This document shows, in pieces, positions 9,501 through 17,399 of a DNA stretch of 64,000 nucleotides. The notes beneath the pieces were generated by a model. That model saw only the letters and a program-made list of their open reading frames with translations, had not been told where the DNA came from and made no database searches. How positions within the stretch are numbered: the stretch's first letter is position 1; each line of letters opens with the position of its first letter. The DNA comes from CAZLDI01 sp964558415 (GTDB lineage: Bacteria > Chloroflexota > Dehalococcoidia > SM23-28-2 > RBG-16-64-32). The DNA lies in NCBI GenBank assembly GCA_964558415.1, contig CAZLDI010000015.1, forward strand, positions 1 through 64,000, read 5' to 3'. The position numbers and the translations under genes were made by a program.

Positions 9501-11012
9501 CCGCTCGGCCTCGCCCTCCAGGGGAGGGGCCACCGGGATGTCCGGAAAGCGCTGCCTGATCTCTGAGATCAGAGTGGCTACTTCGGGCGCTCCCTGTCCC
9601 AGCTCCTGCCGGACCGCGTCATCCGGACGCGAGCGCGCGTAATGCCGGAAGGCTTCGACAAACGGCAGGTAGGGGACCGCAACGTCACCCTCGTAGCAGT
9701 GCCCGGTCAGCACCTGCGCCCCGCGCAGCCCCGCATACACGGCGAACTCCTGCGCCAGCCGCGTCTTGCCGATCCCCGGCTCGCCCACGAGCATCAGCAG
9801 GGAGCTGCGGCCCGAGAGGGCGTTGTCCAGCGCTCCCCGCAACTGGCCCATCTCCTCGCGGCGACCCACGAAGCTCCCCCAGGCGACACCCTGCAGCTCG
9901 ACCGCGGCGGCGGACGCCACGGCGTGCTGCTCGACGACGGACATCTGGCTTGTGCTCTCGCGGATGCGCTTGAGCTCCGCAGACACGGCGGCAGCGTTCG
10001 GCGGACGCTCGTCCGGGGACTTGGCCAGGAGGCGCAGGACCAGTGACTCAAGGGCGCGAGGCACAGCAGGGGAGTGGTAGGAGACGGCGACGGGCGCCGT
10101 GTTGATGTGCTGGGAGATCACGGCGACGGCGTCCTCACCCAGGAACGGCGGCCGTCCCGTCAGCGTCTCGTAGAGGATGCAGCCCACGGAGTAGAGGTCG
10201 CTGCGGGCGTCAGCGGCGCGGCCAAGCGCCTGCTCGGGCGGCATATAACCGACGGTGCCCACCATCATCCCCTGCACCGTCAGGCGGCTCCTGTCGAGCG
10301 CCACGGCCAGGCCAAAGTCGCCGATCTTCGCGGTCCCGTCCTCGGTCAGCCAGATGTTACCCGGCTTCAGGTCGCGGTGGACGATGCCGCGAGAATGCGC
10401 GTGGTCCAGGCCGTCGCACACCTGCTCGGCGACGCGAATGGCGTCGTCGAAGGGGAGTTGGCGGTTCGCTGCGGCGCCCAGAAGGCGGTCGATGTCGCCT
10501 CCGGCCATGTACTGCGAGACGATGTACGGCTCGCCGAGCCCGCCCGCGCCCGGCTCCTCGCCGATATCAAACACTGTGACAATGTGAGGGTGGTCGCCGA
10601 GGCGGCCCATGGCCTGCGCCTCGCGCTTGACCCGCGCTACGCCCGCTTCGTCCAACCCCTCGGTCTTGATGACGGCGAATGCGACGTCGCGATCGAGCTT
10701 CTCGTCGTGCGCCAGGTAGACGCGCTTGCGGCCGCCTTCGCCCAGGAAGCCCTTAACGACATAGCGCCCATCCGCAAACGACACGGGCAGAGGCCCGGGA
10801 TGGTGTGTCCTGGCTGGACCAGCAGCAGGCACGCTTGTGGGCGCCCCTTCTCCGGACGGTTCCCCCACCACCGTCCCACAGGCGTCGCAAAACGCCGCGT
10901 CCGCCTCAAGCGCCAGGCCGCACGACGCGCAAACGGGCGCCAGCCCACCGCCGCAGCCGCGGCAGAACCTGGCGCCGTCACGGTTATCACGCCCACAGGA
11001 AGGACAGAGCAA
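6513..11012 (-). CDS. Zinc-ribbon / Ser-Thr kinase / AAA ATPase / helical-repeat / class III cyclase protein, first gene of tandem operon
   Basis: 1499 residues with the architecture of the next gene downstream: zinc ribbons with CxxC pairs in the first ~50 residues, kinase (LGEGGRKRVYLA, HRDLKPGN, DFGLA, MPPEQA), AAA_16 ATPase (Walker A GEPGIGKT near 411, LVLLLDDLHWSD), helical repeats, and a C-terminal cyclase from about 1330 (FSDIEGST, GDGFMVAF, then VIMAAR where VNxxAR is usual). The start is TTG, preceded 7 nt upstream by a GAGGGGG ribosome-binding site. It is the promoter-proximal member of three co-directional genes joined by ATGA overlaps. The paralogues are clearly diverged, so the duplication is not recent. 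A STAND-like sensor that couples ATP binding to kinase and cyclase output is my inference from the domains. Confidence 0.9.
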   Translation of the reverse strand: MLCPSCGRDNRDGARFCRGCGGGLAPVCASCGLALEADAAFCDACGTVVGEPSGEGAPTSVPAAGPARTHHPGPLPVSFADGRYVVKGFLGEGGRKRVYLAHDEKLDRDVAFAVIKTEGLDEAGVARVKREAQAMGRLGDHPHIVTVFDIGEEPGAGGLGEPYIVSQYMAGGDIDRLLGAAANRQLPFDDAIRVAEQVCDGLDHAHSRGIVHRDLKPGNIWLTEDGTAKIGDFGLAVALDRSRLTVQGMMVGTVGYMPPEQALGRAADARSDLYSVGCILYETLTGRPPFLGEDAVAVISQHINTAPVAVSYHSPAVPRALESLVLRLLAKSPDERPPNAAAVSAELKRIRESTSQMSVVEQHAVASAAAVELQGVAWGSFVGRREEMGQLRGALDNALSGRSSLLMLVGEPGIGKTRLAQEFAVYAGLRGAQVLTGHCYEGDVAVPYLPFVEAFRHYARSRPDDAVRQELGQGAPEVATLISEIRQRFPDIPVAPPLEGEAERHRLFQSVTEFLRNAAAANPLVLLLDDLHWSDKPSLLLLQYLVRGLRNDRVLIVGAYRDVELERTHPLAEVLASLRREPVYKRVLLRGLPEDDIMALLQAVSEEGTDEQNEAGRRLLAAALSRETEGNPFFVREVLSHLVEEGRLYRDENGRWTAGGITDISELGIPEGVREVIGRRLSRLSEGCNRMLTLVSTMTGGFTWEALKAVSGEDEAKLLDLLDEALGAQLVHERKGDQAGTYDFTHALIRQTLYDELSTPRRVLLHRQIGEALEKLYVANPEPHLTELAHHFFQAAPGGDVDKAIDYAQRAGDRATAQLAHEEAAQQYALALQALDLAVSPDQRLRCELLIAQARSHFRAGEADAALDGLRPGLSLAEEIGDAQLIGEMALAYANAATRSSVQMTGEGRAQVEHALMVVDEGDNVLRCRLLTALARRDTPGTDWVESIAALREAIAMAKRLDEAQLEGDALNALLFPLQGPQNTEERIQVATEVARLAEQCGDKRMQIGSLDAIVGNSLELGDIEATDDAIAKVVQLAEEVRETFYLGYKPFWSAMRHIMSGRLAEGEQESQRAFAHSQRQQIQFGIQAFAVQMFNIRLQQGRAGEMEPMIKRVVDENPGIAAWLPALALCYLVAGKDAECREIFEKLADEGFITVPQDFGWLTAMNRLGTIAAHFGDKPRAAVLHEMVVPFRHRNIVIGNGIICDGSAARPLGMLAATLEHWDEAEELFEEALEMNTRIGARPYVGRTQAEYARMLLARAGPGDRERALRLLGEALDTFQEIGMKWDIEQAVKLKLQAQGIDLSNLGSSIDTVARGALAEQPDLKPHAAPDGTVTIMFSDIEGSTVLTERLGDKAWMAVLKEHNAIVRQQVKAHAGFEVKSEGDGFMVAFQSARKAVECAAAIQQALTARNETAAEPVLVRMGLHAGEVIKEEQDFFGRNVIMAARVASQARGGEILVTGVLNALLRGSDVAWGEKRTVDLKGLSGEHEIWAVEWKRP

Positions 11013-11030
11013 CGGTCGCCCCCTCTAGTC

Positions 11031-11044
11031 TTAGCAGTCGCTAA
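11031..11044. repeat. Inverted repeat in the leader of the kinase operon
   Basis: TTAGC-AGTC-GCTAA is a perfect 5-bp-arm inverted repeat lying between the candidate promoter and the TTG start of the first kinase gene. It could be a small operator or an RNA hairpin; length alone does not separate it from chance. Confidence 0.3.
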
Positions 11045-11050
11045 ACGTCA

Positions 11051-11079
11051 ATCGTGTCGCAAGCCGCCCGAAGTGTCAA
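11051..11079 (-). promoter_or_regulatory. Candidate sigma-70 promoter of the kinase/cyclase operon
   Basis: On the minus strand a perfect TTGACA (11079-11074) is followed after 17 nt by CACGAT (11056-11051). The -35 is ideal and the -10 poor. It lies about 40 nt upstream of the first kinase start. Confidence 0.45.
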
Positions 11080-11148
11080 CGCTCGCGACGTCACGTCATC
11101 GGCTGACCGATGGCGCGGTCCCCGTCCATGCACCGGCGGCCAAAGCAC

Positions 11149-11176
11149 GAGGCGCCCGGCTCCCGCCGGGCGCCTC
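11149..11176 (-). terminator. Stem-loop downstream of the lipase gene
   Basis: Perfect 11-bp GC-rich inverted repeat (11149-11159 with 11166-11176) around a 6-nt loop. In the minus direction it is followed by GTGCTTT, a weak T tract. Its position just after the lipase stop suits transcription termination before the kinase operon. Confidence 0.6.
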
Positions 11177-11196
11177 ATCAGAATCGAAGCGCGACG

Positions 11197-11868
11197 TTAC
11201 TGCACGAAGCTACGCACCTGCCCGTAGACAGTCAGGTCCGTCCGTAGCGCCGAGTGGCTCATGCAGGACGTCTGCGTGTTCGCCGCCCCGCTCAGGATCG
11301 TGCTCGTGTCCGGGTTGATCAGCTCGTCGCAGGGAGACCACCAGGTGCCGTAGGTGACCGCCCCAGGCGTCTCATCGCCCGAGTTGAGCTGGTTGAGGAA
11401 GCTGGAGCCCGGGATCATCTGGTTGCACGGGCTGAAGAAAAAGCATCCGTACGCCCAGGTCGTCCCGTGGTTCGGTCCGCCCAGGGAGACCCAGTCGTCG
11501 ACGTTGGCGGCGCCCCCGAGGTTCTTCAGATAGTAGCGGCTGGAAAGCCCGCCCATGGAGTGGGTGATGATGTCGACCTTCGCGGCGCCGGTCGCCGTCT
11601 TGATCTCGTTCACCCGCGTCGCGACGTCCTGGGCGATCAGGGCGTTGGACTTGCTGCTGCTGAACGTGTAGGCGAAGAGGTAGTTGGAGTGCCAGCCGTC
11701 GGCCTGGAAGCGCGCCTTCATTGTGTCCCAGGCGCTGGCGTTGCTCGTATACCCGTGGACAAAGAGGATCGGATTGACGTGACTGGCGTCCGACCTCCCG
11801 CCCGAAGGCGCGAAGACAGCGATCGAGACGACCAGGGAAACAAGAGCCGCGAGGATAAGACGCCGCAT
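11197..11868 (-). CDS. Secreted triacylglycerol lipase / esterase, small alpha/beta hydrolase (LipA-like)
   Basis: 223 residues. An N-terminal signal peptide (basic MRR, then a hydrophobic stretch to about residue 22) points to secretion. The mature part begins with the lipase oxyanion motif FVHGYTSNASAW and carries the nucleophile elbow THSMGG (Ser104). Asp181 and His205 near the C terminus are the likely rest of the triad. Length and motif spacing match the small LipA lipases, which hydrolyse ester lipids outside the cell. The start at 11868 was chosen over an upstream in-frame ATG because AAGGAGG lies 8 nt before it and the signal peptide begins there. Cysteines at 142, 148, 180 and 202 could form disulphides. 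It has its own promoter and a terminator-like hairpin, so is probably monocistronic. Confidence 0.82.
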   Translation of the reverse strand: MRRLILAALVSLVVSIAVFAPSGGRSDASHVNPILFVHGYTSNASAWDTMKARFQADGWHSNYLFAYTFSSSKSNALIAQDVATRVNEIKTATGAAKVDIITHSMGGLSSRYYLKNLGGAANVDDWVSLGGPNHGTTWAYGCFFFSPCNQMIPGSSFLNQLNSGDETPGAVTYGTWWSPCDELINPDTSTILSGAANTQTSCMSHSALRTDLTVYGQVRSFVQ

Positions 11869-11906
11869 GGGGATCCCCTCCTTAGATAGCGCGAACTTTG
11901 TGGCGG

Positions 11907-11936
11907 AATATAGGCGGCAGCGCGCGGGTGTGTCAA
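11907..11936 (-). promoter_or_regulatory. Sigma-70-like promoter of the lipase gene
   Basis: TTGACA (11936-11931), an 18-nt spacer and TATATT (11912-11907) on the minus strand, about 40 nt before the lipase ATG. Both hexamers are near consensus. Confidence 0.7.
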
Positions 11937-12080
11937 GCGACGCCGGGGCGAGGGCTGCCGCGCTTGCTGCGCCTGGGCGCGGGGGGTTGGTTTTGGGCTT
12001 CGTACGGCATTGGGGCATCGGGGTAGCGGGTTTGGGTGGAGGGTCAGAGGGGGAAGTGGCAGTGGGGCGGATGGAAGCCG

Positions 12081-14666
12081 CTAAACCTCGTCTCGACGCA
12101 ACTTCTCTACCGCTTCATTCATGTGTCTGAAGAATCCGTCTTCAAAGCGATCGATGAATTTCGCGGTTTTCGCCTGATCACGCTGCATGTCCAGTCTAAT
12201 ACCCTCTTCACGGGCAGCTACCGCCGCCTCATGGACCACTTTGTCCAATACCTCAGGTAGCTTGAGGACAAAAGCGCTATCATACGCCTGCAGTGCACGA
12301 TCCGTGAAGTAGCGCCGAAGAGTGAGCCGCGCAGAATCCTGCTCTTCCAGAAACCCTATCCCCCATAGCAGGCGCGCCAATGACGTGGGTTCGGATTTCA
12401 TTCCCACGAAGAAGTCAATCATCTGAATAAGACCCAAGTGCGAGAGGATCGCGCCGCCAGCCTCCCCGAGTACGGGCCCGATCGCCGCCTTCCTTAGGCG
12501 GTTGTCAGCAGACACGAAGACGGGCCTATCCCCACGGTCGAGGTCGCCCTTTATACGGGCGAGCTGTCTTGCCTCGTGCTTTATCAATACATCCGGTTTG
12601 AACCGGCGTTCGTCCGCGTCGTAGGCGGCTTCCAACACGGCCCTCATTCTATGGTAGAGCTCAGTTTGGGCCTCGTTTGCCGAGCGCCCCAGATTCAAGG
12701 CCTCCATTTGATTATTGACCAGAAAATTTCGCAATTCCGGAATAGTCGCGTATGGTGCTTCTTCGTCGAGCCAGTCTTCGAAGCTTCTTGTTTCTGCTCC
12801 AAGCCTACCAACCCAGCTTGCGTAGGCTCCGATGAATACGTTGGTGTTATCGGCGCCGTATAACAGGATGTGCCGCTTTAGCATTTCTCCCCGTTCGAGT
12901 TCCTGAATCCTGACGGTCTCCACCGCCAATTCACGGTGTCGCACTATCTCTTCCAGAAATTCTTCGGCGACAATTATTCTTGGTGTCAGCCCCGCAGTGC
13001 TCGTGGCCTCGGCCCATCGCTTAAGCGCTTCTAGATAAGCCGGTCTGTATGGATGGCCATTCACAATGGCAGGCATCACGAAACTGGCATCAAGGTAGAG
13101 CTTCTCGGGCAACGTAGCCGGATGCAAAAGGGAACTACGCCCGTGCTGAAGAACCACATCCACGCCATATGACAAACGACCAAGGTCCGCCAGGATTCGC
13201 GCCTCCGACTCAGTTGGCCTGGTCAGCATGTCGTACGCGGCAGCAACAACGTGTTCTCGAACTGAGCTGGTCCATCCGGGTGCGCGATTTTGGGCGGACT
13301 GCCCGAGCACCTCCCAGAACGCCAGTGACTTCGGCACCGTGGTGCCCGCGAAATCGGCGCCAAGGTCCCAACCACGCATCAAAATTACGTCTTCCAGAAT
13401 TGCGCGGATAGACGCCACTCCCTCGGGCGGCAACCTTACACCCTCACGGACAGCCAGCCGGTTGATGACGCCCTCGATGAGAGTTTCCATATCCTCGATG
13501 GCCGTACTTTCATCGAGGTCGCACCTGAAGACCGGAACATCCTCGGTGCAGATCCCTTGCCGCACCAATTCACCAAGTGACTGATCGACAAGCCTTTCGG
13601 TCTCAGCGACATCCAGGGGCAGGAGCGGCTGTAGTTGAGCCACGACGTCATCGCGTGTCATTCCGGCAGGGTTCGCCGAAATCAGGGACACTAGTATCCC
13701 TTGCACTATGTGGCTCCGTAGAGGTGCCATCTCGCGGCGCATCTTTAGGTGCACGTATGCCGACACAATGAGCCTCCTCGCACCTTCGAGTGCGGCGGGG
13801 AACTCCGTGTACGACGGCTGCAATTGACTACTTGAAGCATCCCTTGCAGCGAGGGACACACCCGCCCACAACTCTTCGTGGCTGCCGTCGCGCGACTGAT
13901 ACTGCAGGCACTCGATATTGAATTCGGCAAGCCTCGAGGCAAGAGGATCATTGCCAGCCGGGATCAGAGCGAGATGAAGCTGAGGATACGTGGGACCTAA
14001 CCTGTCCTGAAGGAACTGGAATATGCGGTCGAGCGCAGGATCTTGGAATGAGAAGCCGACCAACAGACATCGTTGGCTACTGAAGATGTGAAACAGAAAG
14101 TCAGAATAATCTGAATCCTTCTCGACACGGGCGTAGTCCTCCGTATCAACGACCATGCTGGTTGGGTCTTCGGCGCGTCCATGCACTCGGGCGAAATAGA
14201 GCTCTCTCGCGTGGATCGCACGCCGCAGAGTAGGGTCTCCAAGTTCCGCAAGCATCGGTACACGGCCATTAACTGACGCCCAAGCGTCGTGCATTGCCCG
14301 GTCATAGTTCGTCGTCACTATCGCGGTAAATGGCAGGGACATGAGTGCCCTGAGGGGATCAGCGTTATATTCGCTTGGCTGGAATGGCGCAGCGAGCTTT
14401 TCGAACATTTCCCCAACTGGCATCGCGCAGCGCTTGTAGAAGTGAACTGCCTCGGGGAGCTGCCCACTTTCGATTCTTTTCCGCATCAGTGCGGCAGTTT
14501 CTGGCTCAAAGCGATCGGCAGTCTCGACAAGGTAGTTGACGTACTCGCTCCAACTAGGAAGACTAGCCCGCACACCGACGCCCGCACCGGCGAAGCAAAT
14601 GCTATTCGGACCTTGTAGAAATGCGAGGACCTTCCCTGCTAGTCTCTGCCTATCCGCCTCAGTCAT
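12081..14666 (-). CDS. SIR2-like NADase domain fused to PIN-like nuclease domain; candidate defence protein
   Basis: 861 residues. The N-terminal ~250 residues look like a SIR2_2 domain: FAGAGVGV nucleotide loop, TTNYD, VHG with the probable catalytic His, TEDYARV and LLVGFSFQDPALDRIF. The C-terminal part from about residue 520 to 790 looks PIN-like: LYLDASFV with an acidic residue, VAEEFLEEI, an alpha-helical KHEARQLARIK stretch and VSADNRLRKAA. The middle is unrecognised. SIR2 domains in phage defence deplete NAD and PIN domains cut RNA, so an abortive-infection effector is my inference. Base composition is visibly lower in GC than the flanking genes, suggesting acquisition. There is no clear ribosome-binding site; a strong promoter ends 11 nt before the ATG. 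It is followed on the chromosome by a secreted lipase and preceded by a VapBC pair. Confidence 0.72.
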   Translation of the reverse strand: MTEADRQRLAGKVLAFLQGPNSICFAGAGVGVRASLPSWSEYVNYLVETADRFEPETAALMRKRIESGQLPEAVHFYKRCAMPVGEMFEKLAAPFQPSEYNADPLRALMSLPFTAIVTTNYDRAMHDAWASVNGRVPMLAELGDPTLRRAIHARELYFARVHGRAEDPTSMVVDTEDYARVEKDSDYSDFLFHIFSSQRCLLVGFSFQDPALDRIFQFLQDRLGPTYPQLHLALIPAGNDPLASRLAEFNIECLQYQSRDGSHEELWAGVSLAARDASSSQLQPSYTEFPAALEGARRLIVSAYVHLKMRREMAPLRSHIVQGILVSLISANPAGMTRDDVVAQLQPLLPLDVAETERLVDQSLGELVRQGICTEDVPVFRCDLDESTAIEDMETLIEGVINRLAVREGVRLPPEGVASIRAILEDVILMRGWDLGADFAGTTVPKSLAFWEVLGQSAQNRAPGWTSSVREHVVAAAYDMLTRPTESEARILADLGRLSYGVDVVLQHGRSSLLHPATLPEKLYLDASFVMPAIVNGHPYRPAYLEALKRWAEATSTAGLTPRIIVAEEFLEEIVRHRELAVETVRIQELERGEMLKRHILLYGADNTNVFIGAYASWVGRLGAETRSFEDWLDEEAPYATIPELRNFLVNNQMEALNLGRSANEAQTELYHRMRAVLEAAYDADERRFKPDVLIKHEARQLARIKGDLDRGDRPVFVSADNRLRKAAIGPVLGEAGGAILSHLGLIQMIDFFVGMKSEPTSLARLLWGIGFLEEQDSARLTLRRYFTDRALQAYDSAFVLKLPEVLDKVVHEAAVAAREEGIRLDMQRDQAKTAKFIDRFEDGFFRHMNEAVEKLRRDEV

Positions 14667-14677
14667 TGCTGGCTACC

Positions 14678-14705
14678 AATATACTCACATCGAGTCGCCT
14701 GTCAA
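14678..14705 (-). promoter_or_regulatory. Strong promoter giving a near-leaderless transcript of the SIR2-PIN gene
   Basis: TTGACA (14705-14700), a 16-nt spacer and TATATT (14683-14678) on the minus strand. The start codon is 11 nt past the -10, so the leader would be only about 5 nt. Confidence 0.65.
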
Positions 14706-14797
14706 AAGGAAGGCTTCCCTCCTGGACGTGCGTCACCCGCCGGCCGCAGACGCCGTCGTGTCAAGCGGAAAGCGGGATTCGCGTGGGGCACAGCCGC

Positions 14798-15208
14798 TCA
14801 AGCGGGTTCAACCCGCCGAACGCCCGGGATTCGGTCGAAGCCCCGGTCGAAGCTGACGGTCTCGTCGATGCTCAGCCGCTCCATCTCCGCGGCGTGGTAG
14901 GCATCGGCGAACGAGACGTTGAGACCGGCGTAGAGAGCGAAGGCGCGGTGGAGGCTGCGCTTGCCCGGAAGGACGATGCCAGAAAGCTCAATCAGAGGGA
15001 GGACTGCGTCTCGGATATCTTCTCGCGAGACGCGATACAGGCGTTGCAGGGTGAAGACCGTCTCGAAGACCACGGTTGGCAACAGCCGGACGCGGATCTC
15101 GCCGCGCTCGATCCGGCTGAGATACACGGTAGCCCTCGGGGAGTGGTCCGCGTGGTCCTGCAAGAAGTGGCGCAGCAGGACGTTGGTGTCGAGAAACGGG
15201 GTGGCCAT
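14798..15208 (-). CDS. PIN-domain ribonuclease toxin, VapC-like
   Basis: 136 residues. Begins FLDTNVLLRHFL with the first PIN acidic residue, has a Glu in VVFETVFTLQRLY and ends with SFADAYHAAEMERL and SFDRGFDRI, which supply the remaining acidic residues of the PIN active site. The family cleaves tRNA or rRNA and is held inactive by its antitoxin. The ATG follows the antitoxin stop with no gap, a typical toxin-antitoxin order. Target and activity are not deducible. Confidence 0.82.
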   Translation of the reverse strand: MATPFLDTNVLLRHFLQDHADHSPRATVYLSRIERGEIRVRLLPTVVFETVFTLQRLYRVSREDIRDAVLPLIELSGIVLPGKRSLHRAFALYAGLNVSFADAYHAAEMERLSIDETVSFDRGFDRIPGVRRVEPA

Positions 15209-15487
15209 CTAGCTTGAGGAGCGCTCGATGGCCTCCTCGGCGATCGCGATTTCAGCCGCGTCGCGAAGCTGCTCCGCTGTGAGAGCCTTACCGCGTCCCT
15301 TGAACACGCCCGCCGTGCGCTCGACGACGCTCCCACTGCGCACAAGCCGGACTGCGCCGTCCTCCATCACGAACGCGACGCGGTCGCCTCGCCTGAGGTC
15401 GAGCTCGCGCCGCACGTCGACCGGAACAGTCACCTGGCCCTTACGCGTGATGACGGATGTCTGCCTGATTCGCGCAGTAGTACTCAC
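15209..15487 (-). CDS. AbrB/MazE-type antitoxin paired with the downstream PIN toxin
   Basis: 92 residues from a GTG start. The N-terminal half is a swapped-hairpin AbrB domain (SVITRKGQVTVPVDVRREL, RRGDRVAFV), which binds DNA as a dimer; the acidic and alpha-helical C terminus (ALTAEQLRDAAEIAIAEEA) should wrap the toxin. The GTG at 15487 was chosen because TACAAT ends 6 nt upstream and the motif starts just after; longer versions would begin inside the palindromic operator. Autoregulation of the pair is expected. Confidence 0.8.
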   Translation of the reverse strand: MSTTARIRQTSVITRKGQVTVPVDVRRELDLRRGDRVAFVMEDGAVRLVRSGSVVERTAGVFKGRGKALTAEQLRDAAEIAIAEEAIERSSS

Positions 15488-15490
15488 ACA

Positions 15491-15506
15491 GATATTGTAC
15501 AACATC
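15491..15506 (-). promoter_or_regulatory. Palindromic operator overlapping the -10 box of the toxin-antitoxin pair
   Basis: GATATTGTACAACATC is a 16-bp palindrome with one mismatched pair, centred on TTGTACAA. On the minus strand it contains TACAAT, a good -10, 6 nt before the GTG. No clear -35 is seen. Binding by the AbrB-type antitoxin is the obvious reading. Confidence 0.6.
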
Positions 15507-15614
15507 CGTTGACCGAGTAGTGGCACTAGGGATCAACCCTCGTTTCTGCCAAACAAACTCACCAGGCTAATCCTTTCCTTGCTCCTTGCCCCTTGCTCCC
15601 CTACCCTTCCCTCC

Positions 15615-17315
15615 ATGCGCATGTCCCAACTCTTCGGCAAGACCCTCCGCCAGGTACCCGCGGAGGCCGAGACGCCGTCCCATCGCCTGCTACTGCGTTC
15701 AGGCATGGTCGCTCAGATCGCCGCCGGCGTGTACTCTTACTTGCCGCTCGGCATGCGCGTGCTCCATAAGGTCGAGGCGATCATCCGGGAGGAGATGGAC
15801 CGCGAGGGCGGGCAGGAGATGCGGATGCCGTCCCTCCTGCCCATCGAGACCTACCAGCAGTCCGGCCGCGACAAGACGATGGCCGACATCCTCTTCCGCG
15901 TCAAGGACCATCACGACCGCGACTTCGTGCTCGGCCCCACGCACGAGGAGGTCTTCGTCGAGGTCTTCAAGCGTAACGTGCAGTCGTACCGCGACCTGCC
16001 GCTGCTGCCCTACCAGATCGCGCCCAAGTTCCGCGACGAGCCCCGCCCGCGCGGCGGCATCATCCGCCTGCGCCAGTTCACGATGAAGGACCTCTACAGC
16101 TTCGACGTTGACTTCGCGGGCCTGGACGTCTCCTACCAGAAGATGTACGACGCCTACAAGCGCATCTTCGACCGCTGCGGCGTGCCCACGACGCCGGTGC
16201 TGGCCGACTCCGGCATGATGGGCGGCCGCGACACGCACCAGTTCACCTATCTCACCGAATACGGCGAGGACACCTGCCTCCTCTGCCCGAACTGCGGTTA
16301 CGGCGCCGACTCGGAAGTAGCCGCTTTCGTGAAGGAACCGGCGCACGCGGATGAAGAACCGCAGCCGGTCGAGGAGATCCCGACGCCGGGCCTGTACACA
16401 ATCCAGGCACTGGCGGAGCACCTGCGAATTCCAGAGTCTAAGACCTGCAAGGCGGTCTTCTATGTCGCCGACGGCGCGCCCGTGTTCGTGGCGCTGCGCG
16501 GCGACATGGACGTGAACGAAGCGAAGCTGCGCAAGGCGCTAGGCGCGGTCGACCTGCACTATATGGCGGAGGACGAGGCGAAGGCCGCCGGATTCGTCGC
16601 TGGCTCGGCTTCTGCCGTAGGCCTGCTGGGCGTGCGCACTGTCGCGGATGACCTCGTCCCGCTTGAGCGGAACCTGGTCGCCGGCGCGAACAAGCCGGAC
16701 GCCCACCTCCTGAACGTCAACTACAGCCGCGACTGGCAGGCGGACATCGTTGCCGACATCGTGCTCGCGAAGGAGGGGAGCCTCTGCGCGAACTGCCGGA
16801 CGCCGATGGACCTGCGTCGCGGCATCGAGATGGGGCAGGTGTTCAAGCTGGGCACCTTCTACGCCGAGAAGCTGGGCGCGACGTTCCTGGACGCCGAGGG
16901 CAAGCAGCGTCCCGCCGTGATGGGCAGCTACGGCATCGGCATCGAGCGCCTGATGGCCGCGATCGTCGAAGAGAACCACGACGAGGCGGGCATCGTCTGG
17001 CCGCGCGAATTGGCGCCGTACGACGTCCACATCGTCGCCCTGCAGCCGGAACGGGACGACGTACGCCACGCCGCGGAGGAGCTATACGAAAGCCTGTCCG
17101 CGGGCGGCTTCGCGGTCCTGTACGACGACCGCGAGGAGACGCCGGGCGTTAAGTTCAACGACGCCGACCTGCTGGGCATGCCCCTGCGGGTGACGGTGAG
17201 CCCGCGCAACCTGGACAAGGGATCGGTGGAGCTTCGTCCTCGCACCGCAGCGGAGAGCGAGCTCATCCCGCTGGCCGAAGCCGCGACTGCCATCGCCGCG
17301 CGGCTTCGCTCGTAG
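15615..17315 (+). CDS. proS: Proline--tRNA ligase, bacterial type with editing insertion
   Basis: 566 residues. Charges tRNA-Pro with proline. The class II core begins RMSQLFGKTLRQVPAEAE and holds motif 2 (FRDEPRPRGGIIRLRQFTMKD) and motif 3 (GSYGIGIERLMAAIVEE); a YbaK-like insertion at about 230-390 should hydrolyse mischarged alanyl-tRNA, and the C-terminal anticodon-binding domain follows. ATG at 15615 matches the usual RMS start; there is no clear ribosome-binding site, and an ATG two codons further on is possible. Length is normal for the long bacterial form. It sits upstream of the nusA-infB group but a terminator separates them. Confidence 0.95.
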   Translation: MRMSQLFGKTLRQVPAEAETPSHRLLLRSGMVAQIAAGVYSYLPLGMRVLHKVEAIIREEMDREGGQEMRMPSLLPIETYQQSGRDKTMADILFRVKDHHDRDFVLGPTHEEVFVEVFKRNVQSYRDLPLLPYQIAPKFRDEPRPRGGIIRLRQFTMKDLYSFDVDFAGLDVSYQKMYDAYKRIFDRCGVPTTPVLADSGMMGGRDTHQFTYLTEYGEDTCLLCPNCGYGADSEVAAFVKEPAHADEEPQPVEEIPTPGLYTIQALAEHLRIPESKTCKAVFYVADGAPVFVALRGDMDVNEAKLRKALGAVDLHYMAEDEAKAAGFVAGSASAVGLLGVRTVADDLVPLERNLVAGANKPDAHLLNVNYSRDWQADIVADIVLAKEGSLCANCRTPMDLRRGIEMGQVFKLGTFYAEKLGATFLDAEGKQRPAVMGSYGIGIERLMAAIVEENHDEAGIVWPRELAPYDVHIVALQPERDDVRHAAEELYESLSAGGFAVLYDDREETPGVKFNDADLLGMPLRVTVSPRNLDKGSVELRPRTAAESELIPLAEAATAIAARLRS

Positions 17316-17344
17316 CGCTTGTCCACCGCTCATCGTGCCGGCAG

Positions 17345-17373
17345 TTGTCAGACGGCCTGTCGAATGCTATATT
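17345..17373 (+). promoter_or_regulatory. Sigma-70-like promoter upstream of nusA
   Basis: TTGTCA (17345-17350), 17-nt spacer, TATATT (17368-17373). The transcript would start near 17380, about 90 nt before nusA, and then run straight through the hairpin and T run at 17400-17425. Confidence 0.65.
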
Positions 17374-17399
17374 CACCTGTGGAATAGCGCTTCTGACGG

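Noticed and set aside
15699..16421. Long open frames opposite proS and other GC-rich genes
   Set aside because: High GC content keeps antisense frames open; their translations are repetitive in Arg, Ala and Pro and show no family motif, while the opposite strand carries a clear gene.
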